Positions 23,258 to 33,214 of a stretch of DNA of 64,000 bases are shown here, piece by piece. The position numbers and the translations under genes are program-made. Source of the DNA: Cytophagaceae bacterium. Its GTDB lineage: Bacteria > Bacteroidota > Bacteroidia > Cytophagales > Spirosomataceae. The DNA lies in contig JAIXOL010000039.1 in the NCBI GenBank assembly GCA_027486845.1, positions 1-64,000 on the forward strand, given 5' to 3'. The stretch's first letter is position 1. Every line of letters begins with the position of its first letter. The notes below the pieces were generated by a model. It was not told the DNA's origin, searched no databases, and saw only the letters and a program-made list of their open reading frames with translations.

Positions 23258-23836
23258 TTACCACTGTGCAGCTGTATCGGTAAATATATTCAGCACTAAT
23301 TGGTCGATTATTTTAGGAACCAAACTGCTTTCAACTTGCGAAAGGTTTTGTTCTTGTGGAAAATCTTGGTAAAAAGAAAATTCTTTTTCAAAATTCTCTT
23401 CTTCATATTTAGCATTCACAAATCTTACTTCTATTCTGATAGTCAGTCGGTTAAGAGCTGCTTTGTCGCTTGATGTAGCTGATACGGGCGTTAATTCATA
23501 ACCTACTATTGTGCTTTCGAGCAATAAATCAGCATCGTTGGGCTTTAGCTTTAGGCTTGTGTTTCGCTGATAATATTCTTTTAGTTTTTCAGTAAAAGTC
23601 AAAGTTAAATTAGCTGGGCCTCCAGCAGTTCCCATCGTGACATTCTGAATTGTAATTGTCTTCAAATCATCTTTGAGTGTTGTGCCAGTAAAAGAGTAAA
23701 TTTTACAACCAATTATCAATGAACAATTAACAATTGTCAATGCAAAAATAAGAACTCTACGTAAATTTACGAACTTAGTAAACTTATTAAATAATAGATA
23801 GAGTGACGTCGAAATTGATAATTGATAATTGATCAT
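23258..23836 (-). CDS. lptE: LptE family lipopolysaccharide-assembly lipoprotein
   Basis: About 192 residues from the ATG at 23834-23836; an in-frame ATG at 23863 would overlap the regulator gene by 20 bp. A hydrophobic stretch ends in the lipobox LIIGC, after which the mature chain begins K-I-Y-S-F-T-G, as in Bacteroidota LptE. The body has L-K-T-I-T-I-Q-N-V, then L-T-F-T-E-K-L-K-E-Y-Y-Q-R-N-T-S-L, which fits the fold that plugs the LptD barrel during LPS insertion. The DNA of the signal peptide consists partly of AATTGATAATTGAT-like repeats, so the N-terminus may have been reshaped. LptD is not in the window. Confidence 0.82.
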   Translation of the reverse strand: MINYQLSISTSLYLLFNKFTKFVNLRRVLIFALTIVNCSLIIGCKIYSFTGTTLKDDLKTITIQNVTMGTAGGPANLTLTFTEKLKEYYQRNTSLKLKPNDADLLLESTIVGYELTPVSATSSDKAALNRLTIRIEVRFVNAKYEEENFEKEFSFYQDFPQEQNLSQVESSLVPKIIDQLVLNIFTDTAAQW

Positions 23837-23843
23837 TGTGATT

Positions 23844-25172
23844 TTATTCGTCTTCAATATCATATTGTTTAATTTTTCGGTAAAGAGTACGTTCTGAAAT
23901 TCCCAAGTCTAAAGCTGCATATTTTCGTTTGAAGTTATTTTTCTTCAAAGCTCGAACAATCATCTCTTTTTCTTGTTTTTCGAGTGAATATGAATTTTCT
24001 TCAGTTTCGTGCGAAATGTCTTCCACATTTATTCTATCTCCTTGAAGACTATCTATTTTGATAATATTCTGATTATCAACCGGTTGATAGCTTGGATAGT
24101 TCGTTTGTTGTGGAGGGTTATAAACCGTTGGGGGCATCAAGGCTACACTATCTTCTTGGTGAATGTCCTCAAATAAGCCTTGGTGTTGTTGCATAATTTC
24201 AGCATTGATGGAAACACCTCCTGTTTGCCCTCCCTGCATAAGCGAAAGTACCAATTTTTTTAAATCGGTCATATCCTTTCGCATATCAAATAGTACTTTG
24301 TATAATAAATCTCGCTCGGAAAAATTGCTGTCATTGCCACCATTCAAGCCTCTTAATAAAGTCGGAAGTCTGCTTGATTGTTCACGAGGAAGATATTTTG
24401 TTAAAATCTCAGCTGAAACAAGGCGTTCAAATTCAAGAATTGTGATTTGCTCGGCAATGTTTTTGAGTTGACGGATATTTCCTGGAAACCGAAAGTTCAT
24501 TAACATTTGGGAGGCGTTTTCGGTCAATTCTATTGGACGAATGTGGTTTTTTTCAGCAAAATCAGTCGAAAATTTTCTAAAAAGTAACTCAATATCATAG
24601 CCACGCTCCCGTAGAGCAGGCACATGAAGCGGCACAGTATTTAGTCGATAATACAAGTCTTCACGGAAACGCCCACGTTCAATGGCTTCCAATAGATTTA
24701 CGTTAGTAGCCGCCACTACACGCACATCGGTTTTCTTTACTTTCGATGAACCTACGGGAATAAATTCACCGTTTTCAAGTACACGAAGCAGACGAGCTTG
24801 TGTACCGATTGGCATTTCGGCTATTTCATCTAAGAAAATTGTGCCAGTACTTGTTGTTTCAAAATATCCTTTTCTGTCGTCAATTGCTCCAGTAAATGAG
24901 CCTTTTACGTGTCCGAAAAGTTCTGAATCAATCGTACCTTCAGGAATTGCTCCGCAGTTGATAGCTATAAAAGGGCCATGTTTGCGGGAGCTGAGTGCAT
25001 GAATTACCTTTGAAAAAGATTCTTTTCCGCTACCACTTTCCCCATTTATAAGCACGGTTAAGTCGGTAGGAGCTACTTGAATTGCTACGCTAAGAGCATG
25101 GTTTAAAGTAGGAGCATTTCCGATAATGCCGAAGCGATTTTTGACTGATTGTAATTCTGTATTGTTACTCAT
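23844..25172 (-). CDS. sigma-54 dependent transcriptional activator (no receiver domain)
   Basis: 442 residues. An AAA+ sigma-54 interaction domain (about 15-250) has Walker A G-E-S-G-S-G-K (44-50), G-S-F-T-G-A at 91-96 (Ser in place of the usual Ala of GAFTGA), Walker B T-I-F-L-D-E-I-A-E-M-P and the R-F-R-E-D-L-Y-Y-R-L sensor region. A linker (260-380) leads to a FIS-type helix-turn-helix (KKNNFKRKYAALDLGISERTLYRKI). There is no N-terminal receiver or sensor domain, so its activity is probably set by level or partner. It is part of the miaB-lptE-secG series common in Bacteroidota. Confidence 0.92.
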   Translation of the reverse strand: MSNNTELQSVKNRFGIIGNAPTLNHALSVAIQVAPTDLTVLINGESGSGKESFSKVIHALSSRKHGPFIAINCGAIPEGTIDSELFGHVKGSFTGAIDDRKGYFETTSTGTIFLDEIAEMPIGTQARLLRVLENGEFIPVGSSKVKKTDVRVVAATNVNLLEAIERGRFREDLYYRLNTVPLHVPALRERGYDIELLFRKFSTDFAEKNHIRPIELTENASQMLMNFRFPGNIRQLKNIAEQITILEFERLVSAEILTKYLPREQSSRLPTLLRGLNGGNDSNFSERDLLYKVLFDMRKDMTDLKKLVLSLMQGGQTGGVSINAEIMQQHQGLFEDIHQEDSVALMPPTVYNPPQQTNYPSYQPVDNQNIIKIDSLQGDRINVEDISHETEENSYSLEKQEKEMIVRALKKNNFKRKYAALDLGISERTLYRKIKQYDIEDE

Positions 25173-25189
25173 TTCGTTTTAGCTTTTGG

Positions 25190-25222
25190 CTTCGGGCAGC
25201 GTTCCGTTTGGTGGCGTTTCGA
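25190..25222 (+). repeat. GC-rich unit resembling the kinase tandem repeat
   Basis: GGGCAGCGTTCCGT followed by TTGGTGGCGTTTCG is close to the 15-bp unit repeated at 41802-41846 (GGGCGGCGTTCCGTC). It is GC-rich against an AT-rich background, in the leader of the sigma-54 regulator gene. Confidence 0.4.
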
Positions 25223-25383
25223 TTTTTATTGAATAAAGAAGTACACTTAACCTAAAATGATTTATGAAAATTCAGACTTTTAATTGCCTCATTAGCAGTG
25301 CTTTGTACCTCTGAACCTTTGCAACTCTGTGCCTTTTGAGTATAAATACATTTAAATTCTAGAGTCTTATAATTCTGCCATAT

Positions 25384-26805
25384 TTATATAGCTTTTCCAA
25401 TCAAAGTCCCTGACGAACATTCGGTAATCAAAACATTAACATAGTCACCGAGTTTGAAGTTTTCTTTTGGAAAAACTACTATTTTATTTTGGTCATTTTT
25501 GCCAGAAAGTTGTTCTTTTGAGCGTTTAGAAAATCCCTCGACTAAAACTTTATAGGTTTTTCCAACACAAAGTTGGTTCCTTTCGAGTGAATGTTCACGT
25601 TGGCGAGCGATTATTTCTGCTAATCGACGACTTTTTACATCTTCTGGAACATCGTCTGTCAATTTCTTAGCGGCTGGTGTATTTGGCCTTTCGGAATACG
25701 AAAACATATATCCATAATCATATTTTACGTAATCAAGTAGAGAAAGTGTTTCTTGGTGGTCTTCTTCTGTTTCTGTGCAGAAGCCCGCAATCATATCTTG
25801 TGAAATGCCACACTCTTGACCCAAAACTTCACGGATTCGGTTGATTCTGCCAATGTACCATTCACGGTCATAAGTTCGATTCATTAACTCCAAAATACGA
25901 CTGCTGCCACTTTGGGCAGGTAAATGAATGTAATTACAAACATTATCGTATTTTTTAATGGTATAAAGTACATCATCAGTAATGTCTTTTGGGTGGGAAG
26001 TCGAGAAACGCACTCGTAAATCTGGACTTACTTGTGCGACCATTTCAAGCAAATTGGCGAAGCTTACAATTGAGTTATCAACCGATTTCCATTTATAGCT
26101 ATCTACATTTTGTCCCAAAAGCGTAACTTCCTTATAGCCTTGATTAAATAAATCGGTTGCTTCTTTTACAATTGAATGTGCATCACGGCTACGTTCACGC
26201 CCACGAGTGTAAGGCACAACGCAGAAACTACACATATTGTCACAGCCACGCATGATACTAATCATGGCTGTTACACCATTAGAATTTAGGCGAATTGGCG
26301 TTATATCGGCGTAGGTTTCTTCTCTTGAAAGGAAAACATTTACTGCTTTATGACCATCTTCAACTTCGCTAATCAGATTTGGCAAATCACGGTAGGAGTC
26401 AGGCCCAACGACCATATCAACTATTTTTTCTTCTTCTAATAATTTAGTTTTTAAACGCTCGGCCATACAGCCTAAAATGCCTATTTTAACATTTTTACGC
26501 TTGTTTTTGAATGGTACAAGGTGCTGAAGACGATTTCTGACTTTTTGCTCGGCGTTTTCACGAATCGCACAAGTATTGAGTAAAATAAGTTCGGCTTCTT
26601 CGATTTTTGAAGTTGTTGCAAAGTCATTTTCTCGTAGAATTGAAGCCACAATCTCGCTATCGGCAAAGTTCATTTGGCAACCGTAGCTTTCAATATATAG
26701 TTTGCGAGTAGCGGAACTCTTTTCGTCTTCACTGATGCGAGGTAAATCTAAAGCCTCTTTGTCTTCTTCGTTGAGAATATTTAACGAATTGGTAACTAAT
26801 GCCAT
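25384..26805 (-). CDS. miaB: MiaB, tRNA-2-methylthio-N6-dimethylallyladenosine synthase
   Basis: 473 residues. An N-terminal MTTase domain holds three cluster cysteines (C43 in Y-G-C-Q-M-N, C79 in N-T-C-A-I-R, C113 in L-G-C-M-A-E-R). The radical-SAM motif is C188-D-N-M-C192-S-F-C195, followed by R-G-R-E-R-S-R. A TRAM domain covers about 405-473. The enzyme adds a methylthio group at A37 of tRNAs reading U-starting codons, using two 4Fe-4S clusters and SAM. Length and motifs are normal. It heads the minus-strand series leading to secG, with 211 bp before the sigma-54 regulator. Confidence 0.96.
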   Translation of the reverse strand: MALVTNSLNILNEEDKEALDLPRISEDEKSSATRKLYIESYGCQMNFADSEIVASILRENDFATTSKIEEAELILLNTCAIRENAEQKVRNRLQHLVPFKNKRKNVKIGILGCMAERLKTKLLEEEKIVDMVVGPDSYRDLPNLISEVEDGHKAVNVFLSREETYADITPIRLNSNGVTAMISIMRGCDNMCSFCVVPYTRGRERSRDAHSIVKEATDLFNQGYKEVTLLGQNVDSYKWKSVDNSIVSFANLLEMVAQVSPDLRVRFSTSHPKDITDDVLYTIKKYDNVCNYIHLPAQSGSSRILELMNRTYDREWYIGRINRIREVLGQECGISQDMIAGFCTETEEDHQETLSLLDYVKYDYGYMFSYSERPNTPAAKKLTDDVPEDVKSRRLAEIIARQREHSLERNQLCVGKTYKVLVEGFSKRSKEQLSGKNDQNKIVVFPKENFKLGDYVNVLITECSSGTLIGKAI

Positions 26806-26856
26806 ATAATTTGTTAAAAAATCAATTGTAAGTACTCAATTTTGAAAATTGATATA

Positions 26857-26888
26857 CAAAATTACAATAATACTGACAGATTGTCAGT
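26857..26888 (-). promoter_or_regulatory. -7 box and palindrome upstream of miaB
   Basis: On the minus strand TAATTTTG (26864-26857) fits the -7 box, but no TTG lies at the usual distance. A palindrome, ACTGACA-GAT-TGTCAGT (26872-26888), covers the -33 area and could be an operator. Its half-site TGACA resembles that of the palindrome at 18823. Confidence 0.3.
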
Positions 26889-26985
26889 TTAAAGCTAGTT
26901 AAATTTTTGATGAAAAGTTTTTGAGTTGACTTAAATGGCTGATGGAAGGATTTTTATGTGGGTTTTTGAAGTATTAATAATTGAA

Positions 26986-27030
26986 AAAGAGCCATTCTAT
27001 AGAGTATTAAAACCTTTAGAATGGCTCTTT
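26986..27030 (-). terminator. rho-independent terminator of the LamG gene
   Basis: AAAGAGCCATTCTA (26986-26999) is perfectly complementary to 27017-27030, a 14-bp stem. Read on the minus strand it is followed by TTTTTC, just after the stop of the giant LamG-repeat gene. Confidence 0.85.
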
Positions 27031-27052
27031 AAATGAGCAAAATAATTATATT

Positions 27053-30000
27053 CTAAAACGAGCAGCCCCCAATTTGTGCTTTAAATACACTTAGATTATC
27101 TGCCTTAAAACCTGGTTTAAGAATGATAGATTTACCTGCTTCGTAAGTAATATTTGTATTTGAAAGAATGGTGTTTTTGGCAACTACTTGATGAGAAACA
27201 TTGGCATTTAAGCCATCAGATGTACTTTTAAGAATTGTTGGCACACAAGGTGAGAAACTACAAGTTGATGGTGCGAGTAGTTCATCTTGATAAAGTTTTT
27301 TTACCTCTGCATCATACAATACTCCTTTAAAAATCTTAATGTCATCTAATTTTCCATCGAAATAACTAGATGTGCCATCTCTAAATCCTATGGAGTTTAA
27401 GCCAGAGTAGGCTACATTGGCTATATTTCCTAATTTGCCTCCTTCAAGGTTGCCATTAATGTATATTTTTACATTTCCTCCTTCAATTACGGCGGCTAAA
27501 TGATACCATAGATTGGTGGTATTAGCTTTATTATTCAAAAACGGACTGTTTGTATTATTACCTGCATCAAAGAAAACCCATGAGTTTGGAGTGCCATAGA
27601 CTTGCTGTAAGACTCGATTGGTACCGAAACTTAAAACTGGTCTTTGCAGAAAAGAACTACTGGGTAGATTATTTGAGTTAATCCAAGCTGAAATAGTAAA
27701 CTGTCTATTCTGAAAATCGGTGGTTGAAGGTAATAAAATATTATCGTTTCCGTCAAACGAATAAGCTGCGTTTGGGTTTCCAAATCTATCGGCTGTTAAT
27801 GTTGCACCATTAACTGTACCATGATAATTATTTTTAGTATCATTGGCGTTATTATTGAACGGATAGCATGCAATTAGTTCAACTTGTCGAGTTGGTATCG
27901 TGTATTGACAATAATTTGAATAATATAGCTCTTCAATTTCAGAATCATTCAAATTCCCTTTAAGAATTTTTACATCGTCAATCCAGCCTTTAAAATATGC
28001 AAACGGAGATGCCGCAATGAAACTTGCTCCAATTGAACCATTGATTGTTGAGCCATAAAAAGTAGGAAAGCCTCCTGAGTAAACCCTAATAACTTGTTTG
28101 CCATCAAGATATAATTTTAAACTATCAGCAGAACGTACTACAGAAACGTGATACCACTTAGTTGTATCTACTGCAAAGCTTATCGCACTTACTGTTGTTC
28201 CATTACTTCCTGTTGAGGTAAATAACCAAGCAGCCTGGTCATAGGTATCAGATGAATTTGTAATACTTAATTTTTGTTCAAAGCCAGTCCCCATTAGTCC
28301 TACGATAGTTGCTTGTTCGCCATAATCGGGTAAAAATCTTGGTTTTACCCAGGCTGTCATAGTATATTTTGGGTTTCCCAAAGCATTTGTTTGAAGTAAA
28401 ATATTATCATTTCCATCAAAATAATACGCCGAATTATCTTTACCATTTCTATCTTTAGCCAAAGTGATGCCTCCTTGCGATAAATAATTGCCACCCACTT
28501 CATCTAAGCTATTACCATTGAATGGAAAACATGAGAGTAATTGTTTTGAACCTTGTATTGTGATGGTTGCACTACCAGATACAGTTCCACTGCCGCAAGT
28601 ATTTGAGATAGAGCTAATTGTGTATGTGGTTGTTCCGTAAGGAGCTACGTTTATACTTATTGGCGAGGCAATAGCGATTCCAGTTAACCCACTTGATAGT
28701 GTATAAGTTATCGGATATGACCCCGTAAATGCCAATGAAATATTTGTAGAATTTCCATCATGAATATTGGTTGTACCTGATATTGTTGCTGTCGATGGCT
28801 CCTGAATATTAATCGTTAGCTCGTTGTAGCTAATCAGATTTGGACTACTTGCTTTTACTCTAATTTTGTAATTATTGCCAACGGCCATATTAATAGGAAT
28901 CGTACAATTTAAGGATGTGCTATTACTCGTTCCGATTGTAGTCGGGCTACCAAAATTACCATTGATGTCCGATAGTTCGGCCGTATAAACATTATCACTA
29001 TTGGCAATATAATTACCTACTAAAAAATTTAATGAGAATGTGGCACCTCTACAGATATTAGTTGTTGATAAGGCTTGTAAAACTAAAAGAGGAGAACTTT
29101 CAATATTTGCAGGACAACCAACTTTAGCATAAAATAAGGCTGAAACTTCGGCATTATTTAATTCATCTTTATAAAGCATAACATCATCAATCTCGCCGTG
29201 GAAATATTGAGTCCCACTTATTCGACGACCTATTTGCCCCAATATTGGGGTATTATAAGTAGGTGTTCCTGAAGCAGCAATTGTACTCACTAAACTGCCA
29301 TCGATGTAGTATTTTATGGTGTTATTCTTTAATGTTCCAACAATATGTTTCCATGGTGCACTCGAACCAGTTTGGAAACTTACTGGATAGTTTACATTAG
29401 AAGCCGTTACACCGCTCGCTGCAATTTGGAAAGTAGATGTTGCTGCCGAACTATTATAAGCAAATAACATAGATTGGTCACCACTTAAATTTCCCATTGA
29501 TATTACCGAACGAGAAGGATTGCCACTCACAGTTGGCATTGTATAAGGTTTTACCCATGCCGAGAAAGAATAACTTGCATTATTGAGGTCTGTTATTGGA
29601 ATCGAAATGAATTCACTTGTGCCGTTTAATGAGTATGCACTATTAGCAATACCAAAGCGGTCATTAATATAATTTCCTCCTGAGGCTGTACCGTTATTTG
29701 TATTTTTACCATCATTTACATTTCCTGAAAATGAATAACATGAAATTAGCCTTTTATCAACTATTGATATATGTTGAGTGTTGAAACTTGTAATTAGTGG
29801 GTTTGTTGAAACAACCCTAATTCTGTAATCATTGCTTAAAAGAAGATTGGCAGGAAGTGTCGCTGTAATGGTAGTTGTATTTCCTGTTCCAATGGTAGTA
29901 TATGAATGGAAATGGCCATCTGCTTCGGATAATTGTACTTCATAGCTATTACCAATATTTGGTGTTAATGAGCTTGTCGTTATTTCAACATTGAATGGTG

Positions 30001-31720
30001 AGCCAAGAGTTACATTATTATTAAGAGCCTTGACGTAGATTAGGGGAGAATTAATTATATTGTTGGGACAAGCATCAGTAGTTTGATATAACGCAGCAAC
30101 CTCTGTATCGCTCAAGCCCTCTTTTACAAACATTACATCATCAATTTCTCCATGAAAAAATTGAGAAATATTTAGTCTTGCCCCAATAATACCTATTACA
30201 GGAGTAGCATAAGCGGTGCTTCCAATTGTATTAAAGCTATGTGAAGGCACACCATCAATATAGTATTTTACAGTATTTCCTTGTAATGAATATACTAAAT
30301 ATTTCCACGGAGCCGTAGAACCTACTTGAAAATTTACAGGTATAATATAACTGGATAAAGCAGAATGTCCATATCCAATTAGTCCCATATTATTAACCCC
30401 ATTGGCAGCAAAGAAGCCTGTTGCTTGGTCTGCACCAACATTTCCAATGTCTGTAATTATAGAAGGATTGCCAGTAGTTTGTGGCAAGGAATATGGTTTA
30501 ATCCAAGCAGCAAAGGAATAATTTGCGTTGTTAAGACCACTTGTTGGTATTGAAATATAATTACTATTTCCGTTGAGTAAGTAAGCACTATTGGCCAAAC
30601 CAAATCGATTTGCAATAAAACTTCCTCCATTTGCTGTACCGTTATTTCGTCCCAAAAAGTCATTGGTATTACCTGAAAATGAGTAACACGAAATAAGAGA
30701 CTTCCCACTTGGAATAGGTACGGTTATATTAAAACTACAACTTGTTGAAAGATTTGTGGGGTCAGTAAAAGAAGTATTTATAGTAAATGTACCAAAATGG
30801 CTACTATTAGGAGTCCAGTTATAGGTAATATTATTACCATTTGTAGTAAAAGTCATTCCACTCGGAAGGCCTTGATTAGTTATTGTAAGTGCTTGGCCTT
30901 CAGGGTCTGTTGCACTTAGGCCTATCGTAAAAGGTGTACCTATGGTTATAGTATTGGATGAGTTTCCGTTAAGTAAACAAATAGGATACTGCGGCCCTCC
31001 ATTGGTAATTTTTATCAGAATATCTAATTCGGTTTTTGTGATGCCATCTTTACCGGTGATAATTATTTTCATAAACCATTCTTGGCCAGCCACAGCTCCA
31101 AAAGTATTCCATTGCAGTAAACCAGAAGAAGATACACTTGCAGTATTACCACCCACCGATGGTATGTATGATACGTCTTGAACAGAACCTGTCGAATAGG
31201 TCATAAGTCCATTATTAGGCTCACTCCCTATGAGTTGTAATTGATTATTAGTGTTTTGAGGCATTGTAATCAGAAACGGAGCATTGCTAACTGGTGAGCC
31301 TAAATTATTATTAGTTAAATTAACAACCGTAGATACCGTATAGGAACTTCCCGAGGCATTTGATGATGTTGTAATTCTACAACAATCACTAAAATATGCA
31401 GTAAATGGGCCATCAGAATTGTAAGTGTAAGTATAAGTATATTTATAGATTTTTTGAGTACCGTTACTTCCTATTTCGCTGCCTGTCAGAGATGAGCCAT
31501 TGCCATCACCAGTACTTAAATAGATGCTACCAATGAAGCTGGCACTTTCCCAAATAGCATAAGTATTAAATGTAACAGTTCGTGTACTAGGTGTACGAGT
31601 CCATTCTATTTTTCCACCACGATAGTGTGAAGCAAAAGCGGTTGAAGCAAAAAGAGTGAACAATGCAAAAAGTAAAATTTTTGAACCAATTGCATAAATT
31701 TGAGAGTAATTGTGTTTCAT
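27053..31720 (-). CDS. giant secreted LamG-repeat protein with 3-coathanger C-terminus
   Basis: About 1555 residues from the ATG at 31718-31720, which gives a normal signal peptide (LLFALFTLFASTAFAS). An earlier in-frame ATG (31777) would add 19 residues. In order: a Bacteroidota adhesin-like N-terminal part (HYRGGKIEW), a putative cadherin-like Ig segment, and four LamG-type concanavalin folds (DNA about 30060-30700, 29110-29760, 27900-28540, 27260-27880), each starting L-I-S/A-C-Y-x-F and ending D-D-V/I-x-x-x-K. A module with D-Y-R-I-R-V-V lies between the first two, with a related one after the second. The C-terminus is a 3-coathanger stack domain ending F-K-A-Q-I-G-G-C-S-F. Such proteins are cell-surface or matrix-binding; its target is unknown. 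Confidence 0.85.
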   Translation of the reverse strand: MKHNYSQIYAIGSKILLFALFTLFASTAFASHYRGGKIEWTRTPSTRTVTFNTYAIWESASFIGSIYLSTGDGNGSSLTGSEIGSNGTQKIYKYTYTYTYNSDGPFTAYFSDCCRITTSSNASGSSYTVSTVVNLTNNNLGSPVSNAPFLITMPQNTNNQLQLIGSEPNNGLMTYSTGSVQDVSYIPSVGGNTASVSSSGLLQWNTFGAVAGQEWFMKIIITGKDGITKTELDILIKITNGGPQYPICLLNGNSSNTITIGTPFTIGLSATDPEGQALTITNQGLPSGMTFTTNGNNITYNWTPNSSHFGTFTINTSFTDPTNLSTSCSFNITVPIPSGKSLISCYSFSGNTNDFLGRNNGTANGGSFIANRFGLANSAYLLNGNSNYISIPTSGLNNANYSFAAWIKPYSLPQTTGNPSIITDIGNVGADQATGFFAANGVNNMGLIGYGHSALSSYIIPVNFQVGSTAPWKYLVYSLQGNTVKYYIDGVPSHSFNTIGSTAYATPVIGIIGARLNISQFFHGEIDDVMFVKEGLSDTEVAALYQTTDACPNNIINSPLIYVKALNNNVTLGSPFNVEITTSSLTPNIGNSYEVQLSEADGHFHSYTTIGTGNTTTITATLPANLLLSNDYRIRVVSTNPLITSFNTQHISIVDKRLISCYSFSGNVNDGKNTNNGTASGGNYINDRFGIANSAYSLNGTSEFISIPITDLNNASYSFSAWVKPYTMPTVSGNPSRSVISMGNLSGDQSMLFAYNSSAATSTFQIAASGVTASNVNYPVSFQTGSSAPWKHIVGTLKNNTIKYYIDGSLVSTIAASGTPTYNTPILGQIGRRISGTQYFHGEIDDVMLYKDELNNAEVSALFYAKVGCPANIESSPLLVLQALSTTNICRGATFSLNFLVGNYIANSDNVYTAELSDINGNFGSPTTIGTSNSTSLNCTIPINMAVGNNYKIRVKASSPNLISYNELTINIQEPSTATISGTTNIHDGNSTNISLAFTGSYPITYTLSSGLTGIAIASPISINVAPYGTTTYTISSISNTCGSGTVSGSATITIQGSKQLLSCFPFNGNSLDEVGGNYLSQGGITLAKDRNGKDNSAYYFDGNDNILLQTNALGNPKYTMTAWVKPRFLPDYGEQATIVGLMGTGFEQKLSITNSSDTYDQAAWLFTSTGSNGTTVSAISFAVDTTKWYHVSVVRSADSLKLYLDGKQVIRVYSGGFPTFYGSTINGSIGASFIAASPFAYFKGWIDDVKILKGNLNDSEIEELYYSNYCQYTIPTRQVELIACYPFNNNANDTKNNYHGTVNGATLTADRFGNPNAAYSFDGNDNILLPSTTDFQNRQFTISAWINSNNLPSSSFLQRPVLSFGTNRVLQQVYGTPNSWVFFDAGNNTNSPFLNNKANTTNLWYHLAAVIEGGNVKIYINGNLEGGKLGNIANVAYSGLNSIGFRDGTSSYFDGKLDDIKIFKGVLYDAEVKKLYQDELLAPSTCSFSPCVPTILKSTSDGLNANVSHQVVAKNTILSNTNITYEAGKSIILKPGFKADNLSVFKAQIGGCSF

Positions 31721-31893
31721 TAATTGAAATTTTAGCAGTGTTGTAAGTAATGATACAAGTAAGTTGTTAAGTGACAAATAAAAAAAATCAAATATAAGAC
31801 TTTTATCTACATAATAATAAAGGAATTTTAAATAAAAATGTAGAGATATTCTTCGTATTTTGTCTCATCAAATTCAACCCTAATCTAAAACAA

Positions 31894-33210
31894 ATGTCTC
31901 TTATAATCACAATTATCGGCCTTCTTATACTGATTTTGCTCATATCTTATTTCAAAATTCATACTTTTTTGGCGTTTCTGATAGTTTCACTGGGAACTGG
32001 CTTGGCTTTGAATATGAAACCCGAAGCTATTCTAAAATCAATTCAACAAGGAACTGGCAGCACGCTTGGGTCTATTGTAGCGATTATTGCACTTGGAGCA
32101 ATGCTTGGAAAATTAGTGGCTCAAAGTGGTGCAGCTCAACGAATTTCAACCAAAATGATGCAACTCATTGGCACTAGTCACGTGCGTTGGGCGTTTATGA
32201 TTACGGGTTTTATAGTTGGTTTACCTTTGTTCTATTCGGTTGGATTTATGTTGCTTGCTCCCTTAGTCATTACGGTTGCTTATCGTTTCAAATTACCTGC
32301 GGTTTATATTGGTTTACCGATGTTGGCTTCACTTTCTGTTACTCAAGGTTATTTACCTCCACATCCAGCACCATTGGCAATTGTGAAGCAATTTAATGCC
32401 GATATGGGACTTACACTTTTTTACGGAATCATCGTTGCCATTCCCGCAATTTTAGTTTCGGGGGCTTTATTTGGTTCAACCTTGAGAAAATATGCAACAT
32501 TGCCAAACAAAGCATTTATTGCTCCCGATCTCGCTAACGATGAAATGCCTTCAACTTTCAATAGTTTATTTTCGGTTTTATTGCCAATAATTCTCATTAG
32601 TATTTCAACGGTGACAGCTTCTTATCTTCCCGAAAATTCGCTTTTTCATGAATGTCTCAATTTTATTGGTGACCCAGTTGTGAGTATGTTTATTTCGGTT
32701 TTGGTTGCAATTTATTTGCTTGGAATTAAGCAAAACAAATCAATGCCCGAAATTACAAATCTTTTGGGCGATTCGATAAAAGATGTGGCAATGCTTTTTC
32801 TGATTTTTGGCGGAGCTGGTGCTTTAAAACAAGTTTTGACTGATGGCGGGGTAAGCCAGTCAATTGCAGATATGATGGCAAATTCGTCGCTTCATCCACT
32901 GATTTTGGGTTGGGGAATGGCTGCCATTATTCGCGTTGCTGTTGGTTCTTCGACTGTTTCGGGTATCACGACTGCCGGTTTTATGCTGCCATTGCTCGCT
33001 CCAACGCAAACCGAACCTCATCTAATGGTTTTGAGCATTGGAGCGGGAAGTATGATGTTTTCGCATGTAAATGATGCTGGTTTCTGGCTTTTTCGAGAAT
33101 ACTTTCAACTTTCCATGTTTGATACACTCAAAACATGGTCGGTCATGGAAACACTGGTTTCGGTTGCAGGTTTGCTCGGAGTTTTAGCTCTTAAATTTTT
33201 GATTCTTTAG
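31894..33210 (+). CDS. GntP family gluconate/H+ symporter-like permease
   Basis: 438 residues with about 12 hydrophobic helices and no signal peptide. Family traits include the start I-I-G-L-L-I-L-I-L-L-I-S-Y-F-K-I-H-T-F-L-A-F-L, the A-L-G-A-M-L-G-K-L-V-A-Q-S-G-A-A-Q-R-I segment, P-L-F-Y-S-V-G-F-M-L-L-A-P, H-P-A-P and the C-terminal V-N-D-A-G-F-W-L-F-R-E-Y. GntP-type carriers take up gluconate or related sugar acids. No gluconate kinase or dehydratase gene adjoins it, so the true substrate may differ. It ends 4 bp before the stop of the convergent neighbour. Confidence 0.9.
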   Translation: MSLIITIIGLLILILLISYFKIHTFLAFLIVSLGTGLALNMKPEAILKSIQQGTGSTLGSIVAIIALGAMLGKLVAQSGAAQRISTKMMQLIGTSHVRWAFMITGFIVGLPLFYSVGFMLLAPLVITVAYRFKLPAVYIGLPMLASLSVTQGYLPPHPAPLAIVKQFNADMGLTLFYGIIVAIPAILVSGALFGSTLRKYATLPNKAFIAPDLANDEMPSTFNSLFSVLLPIILISISTVTASYLPENSLFHECLNFIGDPVVSMFISVLVAIYLLGIKQNKSMPEITNLLGDSIKDVAMLFLIFGGAGALKQVLTDGGVSQSIADMMANSSLHPLILGWGMAAIIRVAVGSSTVSGITTAGFMLPLLAPTQTEPHLMVLSIGAGSMMFSHVNDAGFWLFREYFQLSMFDTLKTWSVMETLVSVAGLLGVLALKFLIL

Positions 33211-33214
33211 CAGT

